From Sphingomonadales bacterium UBA2683 (lineage in GTDB: Bacteria; Pseudomonadota; Alphaproteobacteria; Sphingomonadales; Sphingomonadaceae): 64,000 nucleotides of DNA. Positions 1 to 7,979 of the stretch are shown piece by piece. The translations under genes and the position numbers were made by a program. Within the stretch, counting starts at the first letter, position 1. Every line of letters starts with the position of its first letter. The notes beneath the pieces were generated by a model that searched no databases, had not been told where the DNA came from, and was given only the letters and a program-made list of their open reading frames with translations. The stretch covers positions 1-64,000 of the forward strand of contig DELZ01000003.1 in assembly GCA_002354635.1 (NCBI GenBank), written 5' to 3'.

Positions 1-288
1 TGGTCCCGCGCATAGCTGTAGGGGAGGTCAAGCAGAGGCGATCGTGATCGGATATCGGCTGTATCATCGGACTTGCTGTCGTCCGCAGGGAGATTTATCC
101 CGTTCACCGCAATATGTTCCGGTTCACGCCAACCCGTTGCCTGTCTGTTGCTTGTTGCGACGAGACGAAAGTCTCGGGAAATCCGCCGTGCATCACGCTT
201 ATCTTCCCGCTGTTATACCCCTGTGGGATAGGAAAATAATGTGACGCGACGACGACTCCTATTTGACAGATAGATTACAGGCCCCGCC
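1..288. other. Left-edge stretch, no gene recognised
   Basis: Only short overlapping frames occur here and none resembles a known protein or carries a convincing ribosome binding site. The stretch lies downstream of the TonB-receptor gene that ends at 289. No clear stem plus T-run terminator is visible. Confidence 0.5.
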
Positions 289-2988
289 CTAGAAATTCAG
301 CCCGATGCTCATCGAGAACCGGGTCCCGACATCATAGGCGTTGTTCAGGATGGTCGAGCTACCGAGAGTCTGGGACTCGCTATAATCCGTTCCGAGAATA
401 TTCCGTGCCTCGAATTTCAGTTCGAAATCCTGACCCGCGATATTCAGTTCTTCGCGCAACACCACATCAAGCTTCCAGCCGGTCCGCTCGATCAGATCGG
501 GCTGATCCTGGGGACCGCGCGCCGTGACGCGCGGGCTGTTATAAGTGAGAAGGACGGTTTGCTGGGAAAGACCCTCCTCCTTTTCCATCCCGAACTGCAG
601 ATTCGCAACATGGGTAGACTGGCCGGTCAAACGGTCGCCGTCATTGAACAGATTGGAGGCATCGGTTACTGTCAAAGTGACCGGGTTGACGGCCTGATCA
701 CCTGCGGCAACCTCGATTTTTGACTTGGTATAGGTATAGTTGGCCGCAAGCATCAGCCGTCTGTTTTCAAAGAAGCTGCCGCCCAGATCGTATAGCGGAA
801 AATATTTGACCAGCTCGATTTCGCCGCCATAGAGCGTTGCGGTAGGTGCGTTGGAAAAACCGGTGAACAATGTGCCACCGCCCTGCACGAAGGCGACATT
901 CTCGATCGGATTGTCGATCTTCTTGTAGAAGCCTGCGAGCGTGATGCGTTCACCACGGCCGATATAATATTCGTAGCGGCCTTCAAAGTTGAGCAGTTCG
1001 CTGTCGGTCAGCAGCGGGTTGCCGATAAAGGTACGGTCGGTGTCGAGATCGAGAAACTGTTGCGGCGCCAGTTCACGAAACTGGGGTCTCGCGACGGTTT
1101 TCGATGCGGCAAAACGAAGCTGCATGTCGTCGGCGAAATTCCAGGTCAACGTTCCTGCCGGCAACCAATAGTCGTTGCTGATTCCGGTCGCGACCGATGC
1201 GGAGCCACCCTGCAACAATATCGGCAGTACCGACTGGTTTGCATCTTCGTAGCGAACCCCCACGTTCAGCCGGAGGCCGTCCGCCAGCTCGGCATCAAAC
1301 TGGCCGTAGCCGCCATGAATTTCCAGTTGCGCCTCATAGGCCGGGACCGATGTCTGCGCAGCCACTTCGCGCAATTCGATCTCGTGGGTAAAGACATTGA
1401 AATCGGAGAGCAGGAAATCGATCCGCTCCTGGTCTATCGGGTTGGGCAAGCCGTTGACCGGAACGAAACGAAAATCGCGTCGCTGGGCCTGGCGGTCGTT
1501 GAGATAGTAGCTGTAGCCAAATGTGAAATTGACGGGAAAACCGATATTGGTTTCATAGCCGAGATCGACCCCGGCACCGTAGACATCGTCATTGAGGTCA
1601 CTGAACTGCACGCGAGCGGACTGGCCCGGCGACGTCAGATCGTTGACGAAATCCTGCGCGATAATATTGTCGAACGCATAGCTGTAGGTGCGCTGATAGG
1701 GCGCATCGCGCTGGGAATTGGCCCAGGATCCGCGGATGTCGAGTGACAGTTCGTCAAACTTGAATTCGCCAACAAACTGGGTGGTAAACAATTGCCGTTC
1801 GAACCAGCTGGTGCGGCCCTGATTGAGAAGCGTTTCCTCATCCACGTTGATTGCATCAATACCGGCCTTGATCGAGGCTTCTTTCGATGTGTCGTGAATG
1901 TAGAGATTCGTGAAACGAAGCTTGTGCTCGCCAATTTCCGCGGACAGGCCGATCAGGCCGTTGACAACGATCCGGTTCTCGGTCGTTACAAAATTAAAAT
2001 TCTGGTCCGGGCGAAGGCCGGGTTGCCCATCGATATTGACGATACCCTGGGTTGTCTGCTGGACGCCGCCGCGGGTCCGCCAGCTATTTTCAAACCCGGC
2101 AGTGGCCACAAGCCCGACAAACGCGTCGCCTACATCGAAGCTCGTTCCTCCGGTAATATCGGCAGAGAAATTGGCCGGAATATCATTGTTGCGCTGGATC
2201 AGGTTGGTTTCGGCATTGTTGAGACTTGCGGCAAATTCCTGCAAATTCTGGCTGGAAAATTCGGTGCTGACCGAAATCGGTATATTTTTGGCGATCGCAT
2301 TTGCCAGGCCACCGGGAATATCGCGAAGACCGTCGTCATAGCCGATGATATCGGTGTCCGAACCATCGTATGTATAGCCAAGCTTGCCCGTGGTTTCGCT
2401 ATCTCCGCTGACACCGAAATTGATCTTGAGAAATGGTTCTTCGGGTGTCGACTTGGTGGTCAGGTTGATCACGCCACCACCGAATTCACCGGGATAATTG
2501 ACCGAATAGCTCTTCTGGACAACCGTCGAGGCAATCACGCTGGTCGGGAAAAGGTCGAGCGGGACAACCCGGCGCAAAGGTTCGGGCGACGGCAAGGGCA
2601 GGCCATTGAGCAGCGCCAGTGAATAACGCTCGCCGAGCCCGCGGACGAAAACGAAACGGCCGCCAACCACGCTGAGGCCGGTCACGCGCTGCAAGGATCC
2701 GGCAATATCGCCATCCGCTGCCCGCGCAATTTCCGCTTCGCCGAGCACCGAGACAACTTCCGATGTCGCGCGAATGGGGTTGGGAATATATTTTCCGCGG
2801 ACGATGATCTCTCCGCTGAATTCACCGCCGGGAGCGGAAATATCCACGTCGTCATCGGCGATATCGTCGTCGGACTCTATCGTTTCCGCCGGCTGCTCGT
2901 CGGTTGCCATGGTTTGCGCATAGGCCGCAGGCGACACCAGCGCGGTGCCGAGGAGCAGGCTGGTGATCATCGCTGTCCGCTTCGTCAT
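289..2988 (-). CDS. TonB-dependent outer-membrane receptor
   Basis: Predicted outer-membrane active transporter driven by TonB-ExbBD. After a signal peptide ending near AAYAQ there is a plug domain with the typical run of a VVS-LGE segment, a VTGLSVVGGRFVFVRGLGERY segment and a GEFGGGVINL segment, followed by a long beta-barrel of about 650 residues ending in a terminal Phe. About 900 residues is normal for the larger sphingomonad receptors. The start at 2988 is preferred over upstream ATGs at 3003 and 3042 because AAGGA sits 7 nt upstream and the signal peptide begins there. It lies 72 nt downstream of a secreted lipoprotein gene on the same strand, so the two probably form an operon. The substrate cannot be read from sequence. 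Confidence 0.9.
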   Translation of the reverse strand: MTKRTAMITSLLLGTALVSPAAYAQTMATDEQPAETIESDDDIADDDVDISAPGGEFSGEIIVRGKYIPNPIRATSEVVSVLGEAEIARAADGDIAGSLQRVTGLSVVGGRFVFVRGLGERYSLALLNGLPLPSPEPLRRVVPLDLFPTSVIASTVVQKSYSVNYPGEFGGGVINLTTKSTPEEPFLKINFGVSGDSETTGKLGYTYDGSDTDIIGYDDGLRDIPGGLANAIAKNIPISVSTEFSSQNLQEFAASLNNAETNLIQRNNDIPANFSADITGGTSFDVGDAFVGLVATAGFENSWRTRGGVQQTTQGIVNIDGQPGLRPDQNFNFVTTENRIVVNGLIGLSAEIGEHKLRFTNLYIHDTSKEASIKAGIDAINVDEETLLNQGRTSWFERQLFTTQFVGEFKFDELSLDIRGSWANSQRDAPYQRTYSYAFDNIIAQDFVNDLTSPGQSARVQFSDLNDDVYGAGVDLGYETNIGFPVNFTFGYSYYLNDRQAQRRDFRFVPVNGLPNPIDQERIDFLLSDFNVFTHEIELREVAAQTSVPAYEAQLEIHGGYGQFDAELADGLRLNVGVRYEDANQSVLPILLQGGSASVATGISNDYWLPAGTLTWNFADDMQLRFAASKTVARPQFRELAPQQFLDLDTDRTFIGNPLLTDSELLNFEGRYEYYIGRGERITLAGFYKKIDNPIENVAFVQGGGTLFTGFSNAPTATLYGGEIELVKYFPLYDLGGSFFENRRLMLAANYTYTKSKIEVAAGDQAVNPVTLTVTDASNLFNDGDRLTGQSTHVANLQFGMEKEEGLSQQTVLLTYNSPRVTARGPQDQPDLIERTGWKLDVVLREELNIAGQDFELKFEARNILGTDYSESQTLGSSTILNNAYDVGTRFSMSIGLNF

Positions 2989-3013
2989 CGGAACTTCCTT
3001 CATAATGGTAAAA

Positions 3014-3047
3014 ATGGGATGGCGACCGGAACCGGCCACCATCCCAT
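3014..3047 (-). promoter_or_regulatory. Intercistronic hairpin before the TonB receptor
   Basis: A perfect 9-bp inverted repeat (ATGGGATGG at 3014-3022 and CCATCCCAT at 3039-3047) with a small inner CCGG/CCGG stem lies between the lipoprotein stop and the receptor start. It has no T-run, so it is more likely an mRNA processing or stability hairpin that sets different levels for the two genes than a terminator. That role is inferred. Confidence 0.55.
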
Positions 3048-3060
3048 GACAATAATATGC

Positions 3061-4584
3061 TCAACCGATGGTGGGTGAGGTCACGCAATCATTCGCATAG
3101 AGCCCGCAGGTCCAGCCCTGGAAGCGCGTGTCATTCGCGTCCCTTACAGCGCCGATATAGGCGACATCCTCAAAGAAGCTGTTGATGCCGTTGACCGCCG
3201 TCGGGGTCACGCCATTCTCATTTGCTCCGTTGATGAACGGGAACGCCGCAGCGACATTGGCCAGACTGGACGTTCCGGCGGAGGTGTTGTTGGTGCCGGC
3301 GTTGAAGATCGTCTGGATCTGGGCAACGGTGATATTGCCATCGTCCACAAACGCGGTCGCGCAGCTCATGAACAGGGATTGAAACACGGGTGGTCCGTTT
3401 TCGTCCGCTGCGGCACCTGCGGCCTGAATGGTGGTGGCACTATCGATATCGATACAGGCTGCGGGACTGTTAAAGACGCTGTTGTAGAAGGCATAATCAC
3501 CGCCGCCACGCAACAGGATGACATGGTCGCCGCCGTTCGAGACAAAGGTCACGTTGGCAAGCTTGTGATCCTGCCGTGGTTCGGCATCTTCATCGCCGTT
3601 GGAATCCGCTTCCATCACATGGTCACCGCCATTGGCGCGCTGGACAGCCAACACGAACTGGTTGTGGCCCTTGAACCCGGAGTCGGAGTCGACCGAGTCA
3701 TCGTCAATACCGGTCATCACCAGATTTTTGCCGTTGACCCGCCCGCCAAACCACTCGACGCCATCGTCGGAGCTGTTGTGGACCTGGATATTCTGGAAGA
3801 ATGTTCCGCGACCAACGCCAGCCATGGTGATCCCGTTCAGTTCATTGCCGGGGGAAACTTCGAAGCCGGGATAGCGAACCTGCATGAAGGACATGCGACC
3901 GCTGGAATCATTTGGCAGGGTTCCGCCATAAACCGCGTTGGACGGGCCCTCGACAATGGCTTCGCAATCGGTTCGGGTTCCGCCCGGATTGGATGCACCG
4001 CCGGTTGCACAGTCAGAAATCGGTGCGCGGCCGAGGATGACGATCCCGCCCCACTGGCCGATGCTGTCCACACCCGAGGTCCCCAATATGTTCTGGCGCG
4101 ACGTGAAAATGATCGGAGCGGAAGCCGTACCTTCGGCAAACAGCTGGGATCCGCGATTGACGAGCAGGAAGTCGCCGCCCGAAGACCCGAATATGGTGAC
4201 ACCGGGTTCGATCGTCAGAACACCCTGGGCACCGCCATCGACACCGACTTCAACCCCGCCAGAAAGCGAGTATATGGTATTTGCGGTGTTGGGACGCTTC
4301 GGCAGTACCAGATTGCCCTGGATGATACCGGACACCTGACAATTGCGCGCCTGCTCGCCATTGCCTGTCGTTATCGTGCCGACATTTGCTGTACCGGTGG
4401 GACAGTCGGCTGCCGGTGTGCCGGCAGGTGTCGGCGTCGGTGTTGGCGCCGGGGCGGGGGCCGGAGTCGGCAACACGATGATATTGCCTTCGCCTGGCGA
4501 TGCGACATCGTCGGCGCCACAAGCGGTCACCGCAAGGGCAGCGACACCTGCAAACAGGAGAGAACGGGTTTGCTTATTCAACAT
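3061..4584 (-). CDS. Secreted lipoprotein, beta-helix-like, partner of the TonB receptor
   Basis: 507 residues starting with a lipoprotein signal (hydrophobic stretch then AVTAC, so Cys22 would be lipidated), followed by a Pro/Thr/Ala-rich linker of tandem PAP/PTP units at about residues 40-55. The rest is rich in Gly, Asn, Asp and Val with repeated short beta-strand patterns of the right-handed parallel beta-helix kind. Similar lipoproteins often sit beside TonB receptors in sphingomonads and Caulobacter. A surface substrate-capturing or cleaving role is inferred; no catalytic motif is recognised. GGAG lies 9 nt before the ATG. It appears to be the first gene of the operon with the receptor downstream. 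Confidence 0.7.
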   Translation of the reverse strand: MLNKQTRSLLFAGVAALAVTACGADDVASPGEGNIIVLPTPAPAPAPTPTPTPAGTPAADCPTGTANVGTITTGNGEQARNCQVSGIIQGNLVLPKRPNTANTIYSLSGGVEVGVDGGAQGVLTIEPGVTIFGSSGGDFLLVNRGSQLFAEGTASAPIIFTSRQNILGTSGVDSIGQWGGIVILGRAPISDCATGGASNPGGTRTDCEAIVEGPSNAVYGGTLPNDSSGRMSFMQVRYPGFEVSPGNELNGITMAGVGRGTFFQNIQVHNSSDDGVEWFGGRVNGKNLVMTGIDDDSVDSDSGFKGHNQFVLAVQRANGGDHVMEADSNGDEDAEPRQDHKLANVTFVSNGGDHVILLRGGGDYAFYNSVFNSPAACIDIDSATTIQAAGAAADENGPPVFQSLFMSCATAFVDDGNITVAQIQTIFNAGTNNTSAGTSSLANVAAAFPFINGANENGVTPTAVNGINSFFEDVAYIGAVRDANDTRFQGWTCGLYANDCVTSPTIG

Positions 4585-4608
4585 GGGATTGGTCTCCGCA
4601 AAAAACTG

Positions 4609-4630
4609 GTTTGATGTTTTCGAATCAAAC
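4609..4630. promoter_or_regulatory. Inverted repeat upstream of the lipoprotein gene
   Basis: GTTTGAT (4609-4615) and ATCAAAC (4624-4630) form a perfect 7-bp inverted repeat about 25 nt upstream of the lipoprotein start codon. It could be an operator or a 5'-UTR hairpin. The remainder of 4585-4819 shows no gene and presumably holds the operon promoter. Confidence 0.4.
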
Positions 4631-4819
4631 GATGCGGAATCGAATCAGAAGCTCCCCATCGCCCTCAGGGAAGCGCTCTAGGGATGGGAAGTGACCCTGC
4701 GATGCTGTTTGCATGACGGTTCGGCGACACAATTGTGACGGATATCTTTCACCGCTGTTTGCAACGGCGGTTATGCAACGATTATCCGAAAAACCGATAT
4801 AATTCGGGACAGAATGCAC

Positions 4820-4848
4820 AAAAAAAGGCGGCCGCAGATACGGCCACC
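4820..4848 (-). terminator. Rho-independent terminator of the TPR gene
   Basis: On the minus strand a GC-rich stem (GGTGGCCG pairing with CGGCCGCC, 6-nt loop) is followed directly by seven T residues (plus-strand A-run 4820-4826). It lies 50 nt past the stop of the TPR gene at 4898. Confidence 0.85.
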
Positions 4849-4897
4849 TTGTGCATATTACAGGGAGCGGGAATTCTGCCCCGAATGATCGCCCCTT

Positions 4898-5278
4898 TTA
4901 CCGGCCGGCAAACTGGCTGTTGAGGTTCTGCAAGGCCTGGTCAGCGGCATCCCGGGAATTGATCACCGTCCCGTCAGCGAGCACCAGATCAAAATTGCGG
5001 TTGCTCTGCATGGCCGTCATGAACATCCGTGCGGCATCGCCTGTACGACCCATTCTTGCATAAACCTGGCCAAGATTGATCAGCCGCGCCGGATCATTGG
5101 CATCGACCTTTTCCGCCGCTTCCAGTTGCTGCAGCGCCAGCTTGTTTTGACCGGCCACCAGCGCATCATAGCCCAGTGCGCCCTTCGCATAGCCAAGTTC
5201 GCCCGAATCCTGTGCGAATGCCGGTGTTCCAGTCAGCATTATTCCGGCTATGATTCCGATAATTTTAGCGGTTTTCAT
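4898..5278 (-). CDS. Small periplasmic TPR-repeat protein
   Basis: 126 residues: a clear signal peptide (KTAKIIGIIAGIMLTG then a cleavage-like AFA-Q), then about 100 residues matching tetratricopeptide repeats (for example a QLEAAEKVDANDPARLINL segment and the following YARMGRTGDAARMF helix pair). TPRs scaffold protein-protein contacts, so this is probably a secreted adaptor. The start at 5278 is supported by AGGAGG 6 nt upstream. It is a single-gene unit with its own terminator at 4820-4848 and a large inverted repeat in front (5311-5354). Confidence 0.75.
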   Translation of the reverse strand: MKTAKIIGIIAGIMLTGTPAFAQDSGELGYAKGALGYDALVAGQNKLALQQLEAAEKVDANDPARLINLGQVYARMGRTGDAARMFMTAMQSNRNFDLVLADGTVINSRDAADQALQNLNSQFAGR

Positions 5279-5310
5279 GACATCTCCTCCTGCTCCGAAG
5301 CTCAATTGTT

Positions 5311-5354
5311 ACACTTATATGACATTCATTGCAACAAAACTGTCATATAAGTGT
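5311..5354. promoter_or_regulatory. Perfect 14-bp inverted repeat upstream of the TPR gene
   Basis: ACACTTATATGACA (5311-5324) and its exact reverse complement TGTCATATAAGTGT (5341-5354) are separated by 16 nt, 33-76 nt before the TPR start codon. The arm centres are 30 bp apart, roughly three helical turns, which suits a dimer or pair of dimers binding one DNA face. It has no T-run. No regulator gene adjoins it. Confidence 0.7.
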
Positions 5355-5425
5355 CAAAAATCTACGGTCAGGAAAATATTACTCTCATGATCAGCGCTTC
5401 TTGGGATTTCAGGGCGCGGCAAATC

Positions 5426-5788
5426 CTATTCCGAATCCGTGTCGAGAATCGACCGGAGATCAGACGGGATTTCCATAGCGACGAAGGCGCTGACGTTCGC
5501 TCGGCCGCTGTTTCCGACAGGAAGCCGGCCGGTCAGGTTGCCAAGGGGAGCAAGAGCAAGGCGAAAGATCTGGCCAGCCCCTTCGCGCCAATCGCCGAGC
5601 CGGACGGCGAACAACAGCATTGTCCAATGCGAGCGGCAGTGCGCCAACAACCGGGTCTGGGCCACAATATGGGCGCGCTCCAGATGGTGCCAGGCTTGAT
5701 CTATACGTCCGGCGCGCGCCGCCTTCTCGGCATCTTGATATTCCAGGGCCAGGAAAGCGGCAACCGGCGACATGTTATTGTCTGGCAT
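5426..5788 (-). CDS. DUF3703 family protein
   Basis: 120 residues beginning MPDNNMSPVAAFLALEY, with the LERAHIVAQ...H and WREGAGQIFRLALAPLG segments typical of the DUF3703 family, whose genes usually sit beside CDF-type metal exporters and MerR regulators. Function unknown; soluble, probably cytoplasmic. The gene overlaps the end of the transporter gene by 14 nt on the same strand, so they are co-transcribed and presumably under the same metal-responsive promoter. Confidence 0.75.
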   Translation of the reverse strand: MPDNNMSPVAAFLALEYQDAEKAARAGRIDQAWHHLERAHIVAQTRLLAHCRSHWTMLLFAVRLGDWREGAGQIFRLALAPLGNLTGRLPVGNSGRANVSAFVAMEIPSDLRSILDTDSE

Positions 5789-6401
5789 GAACCAGTTCCC
5801 TTCGCGCCAGCACAAATACCTCCAGACTGCCCCATATCGCGAGGCCGCCCATGATGCCGGCAACGAGCAGGTCCGGCCAGGCTTGCCCTGTGCCGAATAC
5901 GCCGAACGCCGCCACGACGACCGCCAGATTGCCGATGGCATCGTTGCGCGAGCAAATCCACACCGAACGCATATTGGCGTCGCCCGCGCGATAGCGGAAC
6001 AGCAACAGCGTAACGGCAACGTTGACCAGCAATGCCAGTGTGCCGACCAGAGTCATCGCCTGTGGTTCCGGATGGGAACCCGCGACAAGGCCGTATATGG
6101 CGTACCCGATCACCCATAGACCAAATGCAAGCATGGTCGCGGACTTGAACAGGGCCGCCTTCGCTCGCCATGCAAGGCCCATCCCGGCAACACCGAGGCT
6201 GATAGCGTAATTGGCTGCGTCGCCAAAGAAGTCGAGGGCATCGGCCTGAAGCGCCCGGGAATCTGCCATGACGCCGGCAATGATTTCGACAAGGAACATG
6301 GTCGCATTGGCGACCAGTGCAATCCACAGGATCCGGCGCCACCGCGCATCATTGTGGATGGCCTGGTCCGGTTCGGGGACCTGGCAGCAGGATTTTCCCA
6401 T
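5775..6401 (-). CDS. Cation diffusion facilitator (CDF) metal exporter
   Basis: 208 residues with a Cys pair near the N terminus (GKSCCQ, a possible metal-binding tag), then five to six membrane segments. The DALDFFGDAANY and SRNDAIGNL segments carry the paired Asp residues that replace the HxxxD/DxxxD metal site of the family. The long cytoplasmic C-terminal domain of classical CDFs is absent. AAGGAGAT lies 4 nt before the ATG at 6401, and upstream in-frame ATGs are rejected because they would overlap the promoter. Likely proton-driven export of Cd, Zn or Pb from the cytoplasm, with DUF3703 downstream and the MerR regulator divergent. Confidence 0.85.
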   Translation of the reverse strand: MGKSCCQVPEPDQAIHNDARWRRILWIALVANATMFLVEIIAGVMADSRALQADALDFFGDAANYAISLGVAGMGLAWRAKAALFKSATMLAFGLWVIGYAIYGLVAGSHPEPQAMTLVGTLALLVNVAVTLLLFRYRAGDANMRSVWICSRNDAIGNLAVVVAAFGVFGTGQAWPDLLVAGIMGGLAIWGSLEVFVLARRELVHARQ

Positions 6402-6432
6402 TCCGATCTCCTTGTATCGTTCGAGTCGGAGG

Positions 6433-6465
6433 AATATATGCACCTTGTAGTAACTACAAGGTCAA
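6433..6465. promoter_or_regulatory. MerR-type divergent promoter and operator
   Basis: A perfect dyad, ACCTTGTAG-TAA-CTACAAGGT (6442-6462), sits between the exporter and regulator genes. For the exporter (minus strand) a TTGACC -35 (6460-6465) is followed about 20-21 bp later by an ATATAT/TATATT -10 (6433-6439), the over-long spacing that MerR proteins correct by twisting DNA. The dyad lies exactly in the spacer. Confidence 0.9.
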
Positions 6466-6468
6466 GCG

Positions 6469-6867
6469 ATGCGTATCGGACAATTGGCAAAGGCCACAGG
6501 CACCAAGGCGGAAACGATCCGCTATTACGAGCGCGAAGGCATATTGCCGGCTGCCGACCGCACTGACAGCAACTATCGCGACTATTCCGATGACCACATC
6601 GCCAAGCTGACGTTTGTGCGTCGCGCCCGGCAACTCGGCTTCAGCATGGCACAGGTGCGGCAATTGCTTGCCCTGTCGGATCATGAAGACAAACCATGCG
6701 AGCAGGTTGATCAGCTGGTCCAGCTGCAACTCGGCGAAGTCGACCACAAGATCGCCGATCTCACGCTGTTGCGCGACGAACTGGGCCAGGTGCTGCGATC
6801 CTGCAATGGCGAACGCATCAGTGATTGCAGCATTGTCGAGAGCCTGAACCGCACCAAGCCCCGATAG
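6469..6867 (+). CDS. MerR-family Cd/Pb-type metal sensor (CadR/PbrR-like)
   Basis: 132 residues. The N-terminal winged helix-turn-helix (IGQLAKATGTKAETIRYYEREG) and coiled-coil dimerisation helix are complete. Cys77, Cys112 and Cys120 match the three-Cys site of CadR/PbrR regulators, with the C-terminal loop SCNGERISDCSIVESL. This favours cadmium, lead or zinc rather than mercury or copper. The ATG lies 6 nt beyond its own operator, so it should auto-regulate and activate the divergent CDF/DUF3703 pair. Confidence 0.9.
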   Translation: MRIGQLAKATGTKAETIRYYEREGILPAADRTDSNYRDYSDDHIAKLTFVRRARQLGFSMAQVRQLLALSDHEDKPCEQVDQLVQLQLGEVDHKIADLTLLRDELGQVLRSCNGERISDCSIVESLNRTKPR

Positions 6868-6977
6868 CCAAATACCGGGGTACCACGATTGCCCGGAACA
6901 GGTCGCCTGTCGACACCGACGCACCGATCGATCGGCAATCCTGCAAATGGATTGCCGCTTCTGCAACGAGAATTAAG

Positions 6978-7051
6978 TGGAGGCCCGACCCGGAATCGAA
7001 CCGGGGTGCGCGGATTTGCAATCCGCTGCGTCACCACTCCGCCATCGGGCC
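6978..7051 (-). tRNA. tRNA-Cys (GCA)
   Basis: On the minus strand a 74-nt cloverleaf starts GGCCCGATGG and ends TCGGGCC-T-CCA. The seven acceptor pairs are perfect, the discriminator is U as expected for Cys, the anticodon loop is TTGCAAA (anticodon GCA), the T loop is GGTTCGATTCC, and CCA is encoded. Confidence 0.97.
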
Positions 7052-7304
7052 GGAGAGAGGGCGCGAATTGCTTCGCTTTGCTGCGAAAGTCAACCCCAAG
7101 TTGCGTCCATATTGGCTGTGACTGCATATTGAGCCAACTCGCCCGATTGTCGCGCAAAAGACGCAGTCAGCACAAATTCACCGGAATCCATCTTGGCGCA
7201 AGGGGCAAGCCAAGCTAGAAGCGACAAAATCCCGGCCATAGTGTATTGTATTCATAATACAGAAGTGGCATGGAAGACAGACTATTCATTGCGAGGATCT
7301 ACGC

Positions 7305-7958
7305 TTGGGCCAGGAAAATTTCACACAAATGCGCAAAGCGATGGTGGTCAGCCAGTTGCGCACTACCGACGTCAGCGACCCTCGCCTGATCGCGGCGATG
7401 AGCCACATTCCGCGCGAAGATTTCGTGCCGGCGGGCCGACGCAGCTTTGCCTATGCCGACCGGGGCGTGAAAATCGACGAAGGCCGGGTGCTGAATCCGC
7501 CGCTCACCACCGGGCGTCTGCTCAATATGGCACGTGTCACGAAGGCCGACAATGTTCTGCTGATCGGCGCAGCCACAGGGTATACCGCAGCGGTGCTGGC
7601 GGAGCTGGCCGGAACGGTCACGGCGGTCGAACAAAATCCCAAGCTCGCAGCCACGGCAGCAAAAAATCTTGCTGATTGCACCAACGTTACAATCGAAACA
7701 GGCACTTTCACGGACGGATGGCGGGCGTCAGCGCCCTATTCCGTGATCGTTGTCGATGGCCTGGCGGAACAGATGCCCCAGACACTTGTCGATCAACTGG
7801 CACCGGACGGAAGAATTGTGGCTGTGATCCTGCATGACGGCGTACCCCGGCTTGCTTTGGGTCGAGCGGCCGGCAGCCATGTCGGCTATCAATATTTCGC
7901 CGATGGCGGAGGCTGTCCGCTGCCCGGCTTTGAAATTGCAAAAAGCTTCAAATTCTAA
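7305..7958 (+). CDS. pcm: Protein-L-isoaspartate O-methyltransferase family protein
   Basis: 217 residues. SAM-dependent methyltransferase fold related to PCMT, which repairs isoaspartyl damage. The N-terminal MRKAMVVSQLRTTDVSDPRLIAAM and IPREDFVP segments, the glycine loop LIGAATGYTAAVLAEL with the acidic VEQNP after it, and the NPPLTTGRLLNMA region are visible. The loop lacks the usual GxGxG, so activity may differ from classical Pcm. The best start is TTG at 7305 with GAGG 8 nt upstream; the next ATG (7329) has no Shine-Dalgarno. It lies 21 nt before tolC, a linkage common in sphingomonads. Confidence 0.8.
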   Translation: MGQENFTQMRKAMVVSQLRTTDVSDPRLIAAMSHIPREDFVPAGRRSFAYADRGVKIDEGRVLNPPLTTGRLLNMARVTKADNVLLIGAATGYTAAVLAELAGTVTAVEQNPKLAATAAKNLADCTNVTIETGTFTDGWRASAPYSVIVVDGLAEQMPQTLVDQLAPDGRIVAVILHDGVPRLALGRAAGSHVGYQYFADGGGCPLPGFEIAKSFKF

Positions 7959-7979
7959 GGCGCTCGGGAGAATATTGAG

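Noticed and set aside
1792..2622. Long plus-strand frame opposite the TonB receptor
   Set aside because: Antisense to a clear receptor gene, no family resemblance, no ribosome binding site; typical GC-rich shadow.
3379..4614. 411-codon plus-strand frame opposite the lipoprotein
   Set aside because: Cys- and Gly-rich nonsense composition antisense to a gene with a clear lipobox.
7242..7261. TGTATT/AATACA dyad upstream of pcm
   Set aside because: Only 6-bp arms in AT-rich DNA; not distinguishable from chance.
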